From HGM04593 sp045654885 (GTDB lineage: Bacteria; Bacteroidota; Bacteroidia; Bacteroidales; Bacteroidaceae): a DNA stretch of 64,000 bases. How positions within the stretch are numbered: position 1 is the first letter of the stretch; the number at the start of each line of letters is the position of its first letter. The position numbers and the translations under genes were made by a program. This document shows, piece after piece, positions 44,092-53,073 of the stretch. The notes below the pieces were generated by a model. It made no database searches. It worked only from the letters and a program-made list of their open reading frames with translations, and had not been told where the DNA came from. Location: assembly GCA_045654885.1 (NCBI GenBank), contig JAZOOF010000024.1:25294-89293 (forward strand), read 5' to 3'.

Positions 44092-44167
44092 TTTTTTTGT
44101 ATTAAAAATTGTTACTCTCTACAAGAAGTATGGTTGTGTCCGCTGGAAATGTGCTTATATTAATATG

Positions 44168-44201
44168 ACCGGCCGGAGCATCCGTGGATGCTCCGGCCGG
44201 T
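44168..44201 (-). terminator. Hairpin after the ABC-2 permease gene
   Basis: A perfect 16-bp GC-rich stem (ACCGGCCGGAGCATCC and its complement) with a 2-base loop, 23 bases beyond the permease stop. The following minus-strand bases are A/T-mixed rather than a clean T run. Confidence 0.7.
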
Positions 44202-44223
44202 ATCATGGGTATTGGTTGTATTG

Positions 44224-45534
44224 TTACTTGTATCGCATCCAGCGCAGCAGCTCCTTGATATTGGGCTTTTTGCCGTGCATGAGAATGCCCACGCGGTATA
44301 TCTTGCCTGCGCCCCAAACGACAAACAGGAATGTGGCATAGAGCAGCACTGCCGACAGGCAAACCTCCCACATTGGTATCTCGTATGGTATGCGTGCCAT
44401 CATCACAATGGGCGAGGTGAACGGTATCATTGAGAACCAGAATGCCAGGTTGGATGTGGGGTCGTTGATGACCGACAGCATGACAAACAGTGCCAGTATT
44501 ATTGGCAGCATGATTGGTGTTTGCAGCTGCTGTGCATCCTGTGGGCTGTCGACGGCCGAACCCACCGCGGCGAACATTGCTGCATAGAGCAGGAATCCGC
44601 CAAAGACAAATACCAGCAGCCATATTATTATGCCGCCTATGTATTTGATGTTGCTCAACATCATAATAGCCTGCAGCATGCCCATCTCTGTTCCGCCTAC
44701 AGCCGATGCGGGCACTCCCTGCTTGAGCAAATCCATTGCCGCGAGAATCTCGTCGGGCAGTATGTGCGGGAGTACGAAATATGCCACGCCTGCAATGAAG
44801 ACTATCCATATAAGAATCTGCACCAGTGCAACGCAGGCAATGCCCAGTATCTTGCCCATCATCATGTCAAAGGGCTTTACTGTCGATACCAGCACCTCGA
44901 GCACGCGGTTGTTCTTCTCCTCAATGACCGATTGCATTACCATTACGCCATAGAGGATGAGGAACATGTAGAGTATGAAGCTGAGCACGTATGCCAGTAC
45001 CGATGCCACAATGGCCGATGAGCCCTCGGCATCCTCCTCGCTTGGGCTGTTCTTGAGCGATTGCAGGTTTACACGGGTGTTGAGCTGCTGCATCACCTGC
45101 TGCTCAACGTTGTAAATCTTCATCTTCTCCTTTTGTACGGCCATTGTCAGTTGCGATGCAATGTTCATCTCCGTGCCCATTGCAGCTGTTCCGTTGGTGT
45201 ACAGGTAGGCATCGCTCGGGTTGCCCACAATGTCGCTGCCAATGTGCAATATGGCATAACAGTCGCTGTATTCGGTGCGTGCAAGCTCCAACGGGAGCGG
45301 TGTCTGTTCAAAGACAATCTCCTCGCTGTTGGTTAGCTGCTGTGCAATGATGTTGCTGTCATCGACCACGACAACCTGCTTTGCGCTATCCTCCGAGTAG
45401 CCCGATATGAGCATTGGTGCAAGGATGAGCGCCATCATCAGTATCGGGGTGAGCAGGGTGGTGATGATGAACGATTTCTTCTGCACTCGTTCGCTGAACT
45501 CACGTCCTATAATTATTCCAATCTTGTTTTTCAT
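44224..45534 (-). CDS. ABC-2 type permease (NatB-like)
   Basis: Membrane subunit of an ABC-2 exporter. After an N-terminal helix (SFIITTLLTPILMMALILAPMLI) there is a large extracytoplasmic domain (about 55-170), then five or more C-terminal helices including VMVMQSVIEEKNNRVLEVLVSTVKPFDMMMGKILG, the hallmark of NatB-like permeases. The start at 45534 (MKNKIGIIIGREFSERV) matches the family. A longer start at 45558 overlapping the ATPase stop is possible. Together with the upstream ATPase gene it forms a Na+- or drug-exporter-like pair; the substrate is unknown. Confidence 0.87.
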   Translation of the reverse strand: MKNKIGIIIGREFSERVQKKSFIITTLLTPILMMALILAPMLISGYSEDSAKQVVVVDDSNIIAQQLTNSEEIVFEQTPLPLELARTEYSDCYAILHIGSDIVGNPSDAYLYTNGTAAMGTEMNIASQLTMAVQKEKMKIYNVEQQVMQQLNTRVNLQSLKNSPSEEDAEGSSAIVASVLAYVLSFILYMFLILYGVMVMQSVIEEKNNRVLEVLVSTVKPFDMMMGKILGIACVALVQILIWIVFIAGVAYFVLPHILPDEILAAMDLLKQGVPASAVGGTEMGMLQAIMMLSNIKYIGGIIIWLLVFVFGGFLLYAAMFAAVGSAVDSPQDAQQLQTPIMLPIILALFVMLSVINDPTSNLAFWFSMIPFTSPIVMMARIPYEIPMWEVCLSAVLLYATFLFVVWGAGKIYRVGILMHGKKPNIKELLRWMRYK

Positions 45535-45550
45535 CGTCTTGCTTTTTTCG

Positions 45551-46471
45551 TTATACATTATGTTCCACCGCACGGATGAAGATGTCGTTCATCGTCGGTA
45601 TCACCTCGCTGAATGAGCGCAGCTCCACGCTCTCGTTCACCGCAGCAATTACAGCCCGTACCTCGCTGTCGTCGGCAATGTGTATCTTGGCTCTGTTTAT
45701 TCCAATGGGCGATGCCTGTGTCTCCAGTACCGAGCACTTGCCGGTGAGCGTGCCAAGCAGCTGCTGCTCGTTGCCGCGGTAGCTCAGCTCGAAGATGTTC
45801 GTGCCGTGGCTGTGGCGTATCTCCTCCACGTTGCCCGATAGGATGTTGCGCGACTTGTCGATGAGCGTGATGTGGTCGCACACCTCCTCAACCGACGACA
45901 TGTTGTGTGTCGAGAATATGATGGTTGCTCCCTTGTCGCGCAGTGCAAGAATCTCCTCCTTCAGCAGGTTGGCATTTATGGGGTCGAAGCCCGAGAATGG
46001 CTCGTCGAAGATGAGCAGCTTTGGCTCGTGCAGCACCGTGACAATGAACTGCACTTTTTGTGCCATACCCTTTGACAGGTCGCCAATCTTCTTGTCCCAC
46101 CAATCCTGAATGCCGAACTTCTCGAACCATGCCTTCGCCTTTTGTGTGGCCTCCCTGCGCGATAGTCCTTTGATACGTGCAAAGAACACCGCCTGCTCGC
46201 CAAGTTTCATCTTCTTGTAGAGGCCGCGCTCCTCGGGCATGTATCCAATGTGTGCAACGTCGTCGGCGGTCATCTCCTTGCCGCCAAGCAACACGCGTCC
46301 GGCATCGGGTGTTATAATGCGGTTTATGATGCGCAGCAGCGTTGTCTTTCCGGCACCATTGGGGCCAAGCAGGCCATATATGGAGCCCTTGGGTATCGAC
46401 AGCGACACATTGTCGAGCGCAGTGTGTCCCGAATACCTTTTTGTGATGTTTTCAATCCTTATCAAATCCAT
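45551..46471 (-). CDS. ABC transporter ATP-binding protein (NatA-like)
   Basis: ATPase partner of the ABC-2 permease. Walker A is GPNGAGKTT, the Q-loop region IGYMPEERGLYKKMK is typical of NatA-like ATPases, the signature LSKGMAQKVQ and Walker B LLIFDEPFSGFDP follow, and the switch His is in STHNMSSVEE. The last ~80 residues form the additional C-terminal domain (DUF4162-like) of this family. The 306-aa length is normal. Minus-strand TACATTTG (46510-46503) is a likely -7 element. Confidence 0.9.
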   Translation of the reverse strand: MDLIRIENITKRYSGHTALDNVSLSIPKGSIYGLLGPNGAGKTTLLRIINRIITPDAGRVLLGGKEMTADDVAHIGYMPEERGLYKKMKLGEQAVFFARIKGLSRREATQKAKAWFEKFGIQDWWDKKIGDLSKGMAQKVQFIVTVLHEPKLLIFDEPFSGFDPINANLLKEEILALRDKGATIIFSTHNMSSVEEVCDHITLIDKSRNILSGNVEEIRHSHGTNIFELSYRGNEQQLLGTLTGKCSVLETQASPIGINRAKIHIADDSEVRAVIAAVNESVELRSFSEVIPTMNDIFIRAVEHNV

Positions 46472-46627
46472 TTTTTATACTGTTTTGTTCTCGTTCGCAG
46501 GCAAATGTAGTACAAATCCCGAAATTACCCCCCCCCAATCGTTAATTTATGTTAAAACCGTTGAACGGTATAATCTATATGCGGTTCTCCGGTGTTGGGG
46601 TTGCAGTTTGGCGCAAATTTATACAAA

Positions 46628-46660
46628 ATTTGCGGTATAAGGTATTTTTTGTGTAAATTT
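46628..46660 (+). promoter_or_regulatory. Promoter of the HAD-ribF-CPBP operon
   Basis: TTTG (46628-46631) and TAAATTTG (46653-46660) with a 21-base spacer. The start codon at 46704 is about 40 bases downstream. Confidence 0.78.
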
Positions 46661-46703
46661 GCAATTATTACTGAATGTGAATTCATAAAGTTGGCAAGGA
46701 GTT

Positions 46704-47342
46704 ATGCTTAAAGGTAAAAAGGTGTTGATTTTTGATTTGGGCGGTGTGGTCATCGACCTCTTTGTCGACCGCACTTTTGCTGCCATGGCCGCGTTGGGCG
46801 TTCCTGCCGAAATGCTCACCGAGTGTGGCTGCCTCATGAACTCAATGATGATGCAGTTCGACCGTGGCGACATAACAGCCGATGAAATGTTCGGCTATAT
46901 AAAATCATTCCTCCCTGCCGCGGTGCGCGAAAAAACGGGTGCAGGGCTCGATGGTGAGATACAACGTGTGTGGAATCTCATGCTCGGCGATGTCCCCCAG
47001 GCCAAATTGCAGCGCCTTGCTGCACTGCGCGGTGCCGGTTACCGCGTGGTAATGCTCAGCAACACCAACAGCGGGCATTGGCCACGTATTGAGCAACTGT
47101 TCATTGAGGCGGGCGGCAAGTTGCCGTCGGAGTGCTTCGATGCCCTCTATCTCTCATATCTCATGCGTCGTCGCAAGCCCGAGCCCGGAATCTTCCTCAC
47201 TCTCCTTGAGAGCGAGGGTGTGGAGGCTGCCGACTGCCTCTTCTTCGACGATTCGGCCGAGAACTGTGCCGCTGCGCGTGCCCTTGGCATTGACGCAGTG
47301 CTTGTTGAGCGTAACGCATTGTGGGAGGGAATGTTTGACTGA
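46704..47342 (+). CDS. HAD-superfamily phosphatase (YihX-like)
   Basis: A 212-aa cytoplasmic HAD hydrolase. Motif I is FDLGGVVIDL, where the usual second Asp is replaced by Gly as in the YihX (glucose-1-phosphatase) group. Motif II is MLSNTNSGHW, motif III RRRKPEPGIF and motif IV FFDDSAENCAAARALG. The cap is the small helical C1 type. Its substrate is probably a sugar phosphate or nucleotide and cannot be assigned. It is first in an operon with ribF five bases downstream, so a dephosphorylation step in flavin synthesis is conceivable but speculative. Confidence 0.88.
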   Translation: MLKGKKVLIFDLGGVVIDLFVDRTFAAMAALGVPAEMLTECGCLMNSMMMQFDRGDITADEMFGYIKSFLPAAVREKTGAGLDGEIQRVWNLMLGDVPQAKLQRLAALRGAGYRVVMLSNTNSGHWPRIEQLFIEAGGKLPSECFDALYLSYLMRRRKPEPGIFLTLLESEGVEAADCLFFDDSAENCAAARALGIDAVLVERNALWEGMFD

Positions 47343-47347
47343 TTACT

Positions 47348-48268
47348 ATGCAGATAATAACAGATATAACAAAATACGACAGAATACCCTGTGCTGCCAC
47401 CATAGGCTCATTCGACGGTGTGCACCTTGGGCATCTTGCCATGCTTGGCGAGCTGCGCAATGCGGCTGCCGCAAAGGGGCTTCCGCTCATGGTGGTAACG
47501 TTTGCCACCCATCCGCGTAGGCTCTTCGACAAGGAGTGCGCCCCCTTCCTGCTCACCCCTCTGCACGAAAAGGTGAAGATGCTTGAGACCGCCGGCGTTG
47601 ACATATGCATTCTGCTCAATTTTGACAGGGCAATGGCATCCATGCCGGCTGCCCGTTTCATGGCCGATGTGCTTGTGGAGCGCCTTGGTGTGCAGCTGCT
47701 TGCTGTGGGGTACGACCACCACTTTGGCAAGCCCGTACCCGGCGAGGGGCTGGCGGAGTACATTGCCATGGGCAGGGAGTGTGGTATTGAGGTCTTTGGT
47801 ACAGAGCCGTTTGTTGTGGATGGTACGGCTGTGAGTTCATCGGCTGTGCGCCGTGCCCTCTCGGCCGGCGATGCCGCTCTTGCTGCCCGCTTGCTTGGCC
47901 GTTGCTATTCACTGGCCGGTACGGTGGTCCATGGCGCAGGCATTGGGCGTGTGCTTGGTTTTCCCACGGCAAACATCTCCCCTGCCGACAGTGAGCAGAT
48001 GCTGCCGCTCGACGGTGTCTATGAAACCGATGTGACGGTCGACGGCAATCACTTCAAGGGGGTTATGAACATTGGCATGAAACCCACTGTCAGCGGCAAG
48101 GAGCGTACTAACGAGGTGCATATAATAGGCTTTGGCGGCGATATATACGGCAAGGAGATTGCCGTGCAGTTTGTGCGCCGCCTGCGTGGAGAACAGGTCT
48201 TTGAGAGTGTGGATGCCCTGCGCCTGCAGATAGAGCAGGACATTGCAATGGTGAAACATGGAATTTGA
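47348..48268 (+). CDS. ribF: Bifunctional riboflavin kinase / FAD synthetase
   Basis: Makes FMN and FAD from riboflavin and ATP. The N-terminal nucleotidyltransferase domain (about 1-170) has GSFDGVHLGHLAML, VTFATHPRRLF, GYDHHFG and SSSAVRRALSAGD. The C-terminal kinase domain (about 180-306) has GTVVHGAGIGRVLGFPTANI, GVMNIGMKPTV and ERTNEVHIIGF. The 306-aa length is standard. It starts five bases after the HAD gene and is followed by the CPBP gene after eight bases. Confidence 0.95.
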   Translation: MQIITDITKYDRIPCAATIGSFDGVHLGHLAMLGELRNAAAAKGLPLMVVTFATHPRRLFDKECAPFLLTPLHEKVKMLETAGVDICILLNFDRAMASMPAARFMADVLVERLGVQLLAVGYDHHFGKPVPGEGLAEYIAMGRECGIEVFGTEPFVVDGTAVSSSAVRRALSAGDAALAARLLGRCYSLAGTVVHGAGIGRVLGFPTANISPADSEQMLPLDGVYETDVTVDGNHFKGVMNIGMKPTVSGKERTNEVHIIGFGGDIYGKEIAVQFVRRLRGEQVFESVDALRLQIEQDIAMVKHGI

Positions 48269-48276
48269 TCAGGTAT

Positions 48277-49104
48277 ATGAAGAGAGGTTTGCGTTTTGTG
48301 GGTACCATAGCCCTTCTTTTGGCAATGTACTATCTGTTGCAGGTGGTACTTATCACCGTGTCAATGGCTGTTGCCGCTTTTGTGTGTAATCTTCCCATTG
48401 AAAGCATGCAGCATTTCGGCGATGCACAATTCCTGGAGGAGAACCCTGGAGTGGCAGACTGTGTGGTGAATGCACAGGCATGGGGGTTGTTGCTCTCATC
48501 GCTCACAATGCTGCTTTTCATTCATTTTACAGGGCTCTACAGGCTGCGCAGGGATTTGCTCCATTCAATAGCGCCGCGCCCGCTTCTCTTGTCTACCCTG
48601 CTTGTTTTTTCCGCGATGTTCGCGCTCAACATCTTTGTGCAGTGGTTCCCGCTTGAGAATAATATGAGCGATACATTCCTGGGGCTTTCGCGCAATGCTG
48701 TGGGCATCATGGGGCTTGCCTTCTTCGGACCGTTGCTCGAGGAGGTGCTCTTCCGTGGAGCGATACAAGGCCTGCTTATGCGTTTCTTCGGCCGCCCATG
48801 GCCGGCAATTGTTGTGGCAGCATTGGTGTTCGGAGTCTTTCACATGAACCCGGTGCAGATAGTCTATGCCACTCTCCTTGGTATTGTGCTGGGCTGGATA
48901 TATTACCGCACAGGCAGCCTGCTCTCGGTTATTGTTGGGCATGTACTCAACAACAGCCTTGCGGTAGTGACAACCGTAGCATTCGGCGCAGCCGAAGAAC
49001 AGGCTGTTGCCAACAGCACTGCAGGCATAGCAGGCTTTGTGCTGTTTGCAGCCTTGTCGGTGTGGCTTGCGGTGAAGCTAAAAGCCGAGGTTGTCAAAGC
49101 TTAA
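48277..49104 (+). CDS. CPBP-family intramembrane glutamic endopeptidase
   Basis: Membrane protease-like protein (CAAX protease/bacteriocin processing family). Motif 1 is LLEEVLFRGAIQG (EExxxR), motif 2 FGVFHMNPVQ (FxxxH), motif 3 GHVLNNSLA. At least seven hydrophobic helices are visible. The ATG at 48277 is used; an in-frame TTG at 48265 overlaps the ribF stop. It ends by overlapping the convergent ygjP-like gene by four bases. Its substrate is unknown, and the operon position after ribF suggests no specific role. Confidence 0.9.
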   Translation: MKRGLRFVGTIALLLAMYYLLQVVLITVSMAVAAFVCNLPIESMQHFGDAQFLEENPGVADCVVNAQAWGLLLSSLTMLLFIHFTGLYRLRRDLLHSIAPRPLLLSTLLVFSAMFALNIFVQWFPLENNMSDTFLGLSRNAVGIMGLAFFGPLLEEVLFRGAIQGLLMRFFGRPWPAIVVAALVFGVFHMNPVQIVYATLLGIVLGWIYYRTGSLLSVIVGHVLNNSLAVVTTVAFGAAEEQAVANSTAGIAGFVLFAALSVWLAVKLKAEVVKA

Positions 49105-49811
49105 AAACAAGTTCTGTATCCTTTCAATCTATTGCGCAGTTCCTTTGCTTTGGCGGGGGCTGTGACCTTGTCCATCAGTGCCCAGAATCTCTCGCTGTGG
49201 TTCATCTCCACGGTGTGGCACAGTTCGTGCAGCAACACATAATCTATGAGTTCATCTGGGAGTAGTGCAAGGTAGATACTGAGGCTTATGTTGCCCTTTG
49301 TATTGCAGCTGCCCCAGCGGCTGTGCACGTTGCGCACCGTGCAGCGGCTGTATGTGAATCCTTTCTCTCCGGCAAGTGCCTTAAGCCGCGGAGGCAGCAG
49401 TTGCTTTGCGCGGCGTGCGAGGGCTGTGGTGACGGCACCTCGCAGCCACTGCTGCATCTTTTCATCGCTGTAGACGGTGCCGGTAGGACACAGCAGCACA
49501 GCCTCTTTGCCGTTGTATCTTATCTGGAACACATTTGCCGCGTGTTCTTCTACGCGGAACGTGAAATTGTCGGTGACAATGGTGTACTCCCTGTCAATGA
49601 GCTGTGCCGTTGCCTTGGGGCTCTTCTTCAGCAGCTTGGGCACACAGTCGGCAATGGCTCTCTCAATGTCGCCTTTGGTGGCGAGTGTGGGAACGGTGAG
49701 GTGTATGCCGTCGGGGCGGGATCGTAAAATAATGCGGCGCGCCCTTGCGTTGCGCGCCACAATGATTGTGCCCCACTCGGGGTGCTCAATTATACTCTTT
49801 GTTATTCCCAT
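49101..49811 (-). CDS. YgjP-like (DUF45) zinc metallopeptidase
   Basis: Soluble 236-aa protein of the YgjP/SprT-like group. The zinc site is H195-E-L-C-H199 followed by NH205, with the characteristic SRWGSCNTKGNISLSIYLALLP just before it. The N-terminal ~130 residues form a beta-rich domain (RRIILRSRPDGIHLTVP). ATG 49811 starts four bases after argB's stop; an in-frame TTG at 49823 would overlap argB. Members are found near many unrelated genes, and the substrate is unknown. Confidence 0.88.
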   Translation of the reverse strand: MGITKSIIEHPEWGTIIVARNARARRIILRSRPDGIHLTVPTLATKGDIERAIADCVPKLLKKSPKATAQLIDREYTIVTDNFTFRVEEHAANVFQIRYNGKEAVLLCPTGTVYSDEKMQQWLRGAVTTALARRAKQLLPPRLKALAGEKGFTYSRCTVRNVHSRWGSCNTKGNISLSIYLALLPDELIDYVLLHELCHTVEMNHSERFWALMDKVTAPAKAKELRNRLKGYRTCF

Positions 49812-49815
49812 TCCT

Positions 49816-50589
49816 TTATGCAATGATATGGGTACCCTGTGTGCCGTCTATGGCATCGGCCTTTGTTATGATGACCTTTGACACACCGTTGCCAATGGCA
49901 TTGAAGGCATTCTCCATCTTGGGAATCATGCCGCCGCTTATTATACCGTCGGCAAGCAGCTGCCTGTAGCTCTCGCCCGTTATGGTGGCGATGAGGCTCT
50001 CGGCATCCTCGGGGTCGCGCATCACACCCGGCAGCTCAAAACAGTATATGAGCGTGGTGTCATACAGTGTTGCCAGTGCCTTGGCTGTCTCGGCAGCCAT
50101 GGTGTCGGCATTGGTATTCAGTATTGTGCCTTTGCCGTCGTGTGTCAGCGGTGCCACAATGGGGGTTATTCCCTGCTCAATGAGCCTTGAGAGCATGTCT
50201 CCGTCGGCACGGTCTACGTCGCCCACAAAGCCATAGTCAATGCTCTTTACCGGGCGCTTGTGGGCTGTGATTATGTTGCAGTCGGCACCTGTGAGGCCAA
50301 GAGCGTTCACGCCGCGCGCCTGCAGTCCGGCAACGATATTCTTGTTCACAAGGCCGCCATAAACCATGGTGACGACCTTCAATGTCTCCTCGTCGGTTAT
50401 GCGTCGGCCGTCGACCATCCTGCTCTCAATGCCAAGCTTTTCGGCAATGCGTGTCGCCGAGCGTCCGCCGCCGTGTATTAGCACCTTGCGCCCATCTATG
50501 GCCGCAAAACGGTCGAGGAGGGCGGCAAGTGATGCGTCCTCCTCAACAATCTTTCCTCCAACCTTTATAACGGTTATCTTCTCTTTCAT
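49816..50589 (-). CDS. argB: Acetylglutamate kinase
   Basis: Second step of arginine synthesis: phosphorylates N-acetylglutamate (or acetyl-/succinyl-ornithine pathway equivalents). Motifs: VIKVGGKIVEE at the N-terminus, LIHGGGRSATRIAEKLG, VDGRRITDEETLKVV, and ISGGMIPKMENAFNAIGNGVSKVII at the C-terminus. Its ATG overlaps the speA stop (ATGA), so translation of the two is probably coupled. Pairing arginine synthesis with arginine decarboxylase suggests joint control of arginine supply for polyamines. Confidence 0.93.
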   Translation of the reverse strand: MKEKITVIKVGGKIVEEDASLAALLDRFAAIDGRKVLIHGGGRSATRIAEKLGIESRMVDGRRITDEETLKVVTMVYGGLVNKNIVAGLQARGVNALGLTGADCNIITAHKRPVKSIDYGFVGDVDRADGDMLSRLIEQGITPIVAPLTHDGKGTILNTNADTMAAETAKALATLYDTTLIYCFELPGVMRDPEDAESLIATITGESYRQLLADGIISGGMIPKMENAFNAIGNGVSKVIITKADAIDGTQGTHIIA

Positions 50590-52484
50590 CAATAGTCGAG
50601 ATATGTGTATCCGTATAGTCCCGAGCGGTAGTTCGAGAGGAACTCTTTGCCCTCTTCGAGCGATATGCGTCCGTCCTTCACGGCGCTTGTCACCCAGCGC
50701 TCAAGTGTGCGCACAAGCTTGCGTGCATCGTACTGCACGTAGTCGAGCACGTCGGCAATTGTCTCGCCGTCAATAATCTTGTCAATGTGATAGCCATTGT
50801 CATCCACGCTCACATGCACGGCATTGGTGTCGCCAAAGAGGTTGTGCATGTCGCCCAGAATCTCCTGATAAGCACCAACGAGGAACACACCAAGGTAGTA
50901 TGGCTCGTTCGACTTCACGCGGTGCACCTTCAACGAGTCGGCCTTGCTGTTGTAGTCTATGAACTCGGTAATCTTTCCGTCGCTGTCGCAGGTCATGTCC
51001 TGGATGGTACAGCTGCGGTCGGGGCGCTCATCGAGACGGTGGATTGGCATGATGGGGAAGAACTGGTCGATACCCCAGCTGTCGGGCAGGCTCTGGAAGA
51101 GCGAGAAGTTGCAGAAGTACTTGTCGGCAAGCAGCTTGGGCAGCTTACGGAAGTCATCGGGCACGTGCTTCAGGTTCTTTGCAATTGCCATTATCTCACG
51201 TGTCACGCTCCAGAACATGCTCTCAATCTGTGCGCGTGTCTTCAGGTCAACAATACCGTGGCTGAAGAGCTCAAGTGCCTCCTCGCGAATCTGCTGCGCA
51301 TCGTGCAGCGCCTCAAGCATTGTACGCTGGTCGAGCTCGCACCAAATCTTGTAAAGTTCCTTTGCAAGTTCGTGGTCATTTGCCGCAACCTCCCAATCCT
51401 CGTCCATCTGTGGCAGGGCTGCTGTCTCAAGCACCTCAAAGATGAGTACCGCGTGGTGGGCCGACACGGAGCGTCCGCTCTCGGTGATGATGTTGGGGTG
51501 GGGTATGCCGTTCTTGTCGGCGGCATCAACCATTGTGTATATGGCATCGTTCACATACTCCTGGATAGAGTAGTTCACGCTGCTCTCGCTGCTCGATGAG
51601 CGTGTACCGTCGTAGTCCACACCCAGGCCGCCGCCAATGTCGGTGAACTCGATGTTGTAGCCCAGCTTGCGCAGCTGCACGTAGAACTGTGAAGCCTCGC
51701 GCAGTGCTGTCTTTATGTGGCGGATGCGTGTCACCTGGCTTCCGATGTGGAAGTGTATCAGGCGCAGGCAATCCTTTATGTCATACTTCTCAAGAATCTC
51801 AAGTGCCTCGAGCAGTTCGCTCGATGTGAGGCCGAACTTGCTTGCGTCGCCGCCGCTCTCCTCCCACTTGCCGCTGCCTTCCGATGCAAGCTTTATGCGG
51901 ATACCGATGTTGGGGCGCACACCCATGCGCTTGCCAATCTTTGCAATGCGCTTCAGTTCGTTGAGTTTCTCCACCACAAGGAAAATGCGGCGTCCCATCT
52001 TCTGTGCCAGCAGGGCAAGCTCAATGTAGCTGTCGTCCTTGTAGCCGTTGCATATTATGAGCGAGTCGCTGTCGGTGTTCATGGCAATTACGGCATGAAG
52101 CTCGGGCTTCGAGCCCGCCTCCAGTCCAATATTGTAGCGCTTTCCGTGGCTTGTAATCTCCTCTACCACCGGGCGCATCTGGTTCACCTTTATTGGGTAG
52201 ACGATGAAGTTCTCGCCCTTGTAGTTGTACTCCTCGGCAGCAATCTTGAAACATCCCGCAATCTTCTCTATGCGGTTGTCAAGAATATCCGGGAAACGTA
52301 TGAGCACGGGCGCAGCCACGTCGCGCAGCTGCAGCTCATCCATTAACTCTTTAAGGTCAACCTTTACGCTGTCCTTCTTTGGTGTAACAGCAACATGTCC
52401 TTTCTCATTGATGCTGAAATAGGATGCTCCCCAACCGTTGATGTTGTAGAGATCCTCCGAATCCTCAATGCGCCATTTTTTCAT
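50589..52484 (-). CDS. speA: Biosynthetic arginine decarboxylase
   Basis: PLP enzyme forming agmatine from arginine, the first step to putrescine and spermidine. From ATG 52484 (MKKWRIEDSEDLYNINGWG, the normal family start) the protein has 631 aa. The PLP lysine is K99 in VYPIKVNQ; other motifs are GLEAGSKPELHAVIA, ICNGYKDDSYIE, LIHFHIGSQV and FTDIGGGLGVDYDG, with the DSWGIDQFFPIMPIHRLDE segment near the C-terminus. A longer open frame upstream to 52556 lacks similarity. It lies 61 bases after aroK. Confidence 0.95.
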   Translation of the reverse strand: MKKWRIEDSEDLYNINGWGASYFSINEKGHVAVTPKKDSVKVDLKELMDELQLRDVAAPVLIRFPDILDNRIEKIAGCFKIAAEEYNYKGENFIVYPIKVNQMRPVVEEITSHGKRYNIGLEAGSKPELHAVIAMNTDSDSLIICNGYKDDSYIELALLAQKMGRRIFLVVEKLNELKRIAKIGKRMGVRPNIGIRIKLASEGSGKWEESGGDASKFGLTSSELLEALEILEKYDIKDCLRLIHFHIGSQVTRIRHIKTALREASQFYVQLRKLGYNIEFTDIGGGLGVDYDGTRSSSSESSVNYSIQEYVNDAIYTMVDAADKNGIPHPNIITESGRSVSAHHAVLIFEVLETAALPQMDEDWEVAANDHELAKELYKIWCELDQRTMLEALHDAQQIREEALELFSHGIVDLKTRAQIESMFWSVTREIMAIAKNLKHVPDDFRKLPKLLADKYFCNFSLFQSLPDSWGIDQFFPIMPIHRLDERPDRSCTIQDMTCDSDGKITEFIDYNSKADSLKVHRVKSNEPYYLGVFLVGAYQEILGDMHNLFGDTNAVHVSVDDNGYHIDKIIDGETIADVLDYVQYDARKLVRTLERWVTSAVKDGRISLEEGKEFLSNYRSGLYGYTYLDY

Positions 52485-52545
52485 TTCGTAAGTGGTGTTT
52501 GATGTCGGTTTATTAATGGTTTGTCTCTCTCTTGTCTCTTTTCCC

Positions 52546-53073
52546 TTAAACGTCAAAGCGGTGGCGGAAGGCCTCGACCGATTCCTTCACCTGCATGGTG
52601 TCCTCCAGCCTGTCGGCCCTGAACGAGTATTGAGCCTTGCCGTAGTGCGGTGCGCGCTTCTCAAGCTGCTCTATGATGAATGCCATCAGCTCCTCGTCGT
52701 TCTTGTCCTTTATCAGCGGGCGTTTGCTGCGGGCAATGCACAGCCTTATGTGCAGCCTCTCCACGGGCACGTCAAGGTAAACCGTGGTGCCCTGTGAGTT
52801 CATGTATTCAATGTTGTCGAAGAAGCATGGTGTTCCGCCGCCTGTGGATATTATCACATCCTCGAACTCGCCCACCTCGTGCAGCATACGGCGCTCAACC
52901 TCACGGAATCCCTCCTCGCCCTTCTCGGCAAACAGCTGCGCTATGCTCTTGCGGTAGCGCTGCTCAATGTAGTGGTCAAGGTCAATGAACTCAATGCCCA
53001 TGTCGGCGGCAAGGGCGCGTCCCAGCGTGGTCTTGCCCGAACCCATATATCCGGTCAGGAATATGCGTGTCAT
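52546..53073 (-). CDS. aroK: Shikimate kinase
   Basis: Phosphorylates shikimate in aromatic amino acid synthesis. Walker A is GYMGSGKTT (residues 8-16); the substrate-binding Asp and Arg are in FIDLDHYIE and FREVERRML, with the GGGTPC motif and a lid Arg in ARSKRPL. The length of 175 aa is normal. Its ATG overlaps the topA stop by four bases. Confidence 0.93.
   Translation of the reverse strand: MTRIFLTGYMGSGKTTLGRALAADMGIEFIDLDHYIEQRYRKSIAQLFAEKGEEGFREVERRMLHEVGEFEDVIISTGGGTPCFFDNIEYMNSQGTTVYLDVPVERLHIRLCIARSKRPLIKDKNDEELMAFIIEQLEKRAPHYGKAQYSFRADRLEDTMQVKESVEAFRHRFDV

Noticed and set aside
50787..51599. A 270-codon plus-strand frame opposite speA
   Set aside because: It is entirely antisense to the highly conserved arginine decarboxylase and has low-complexity composition.
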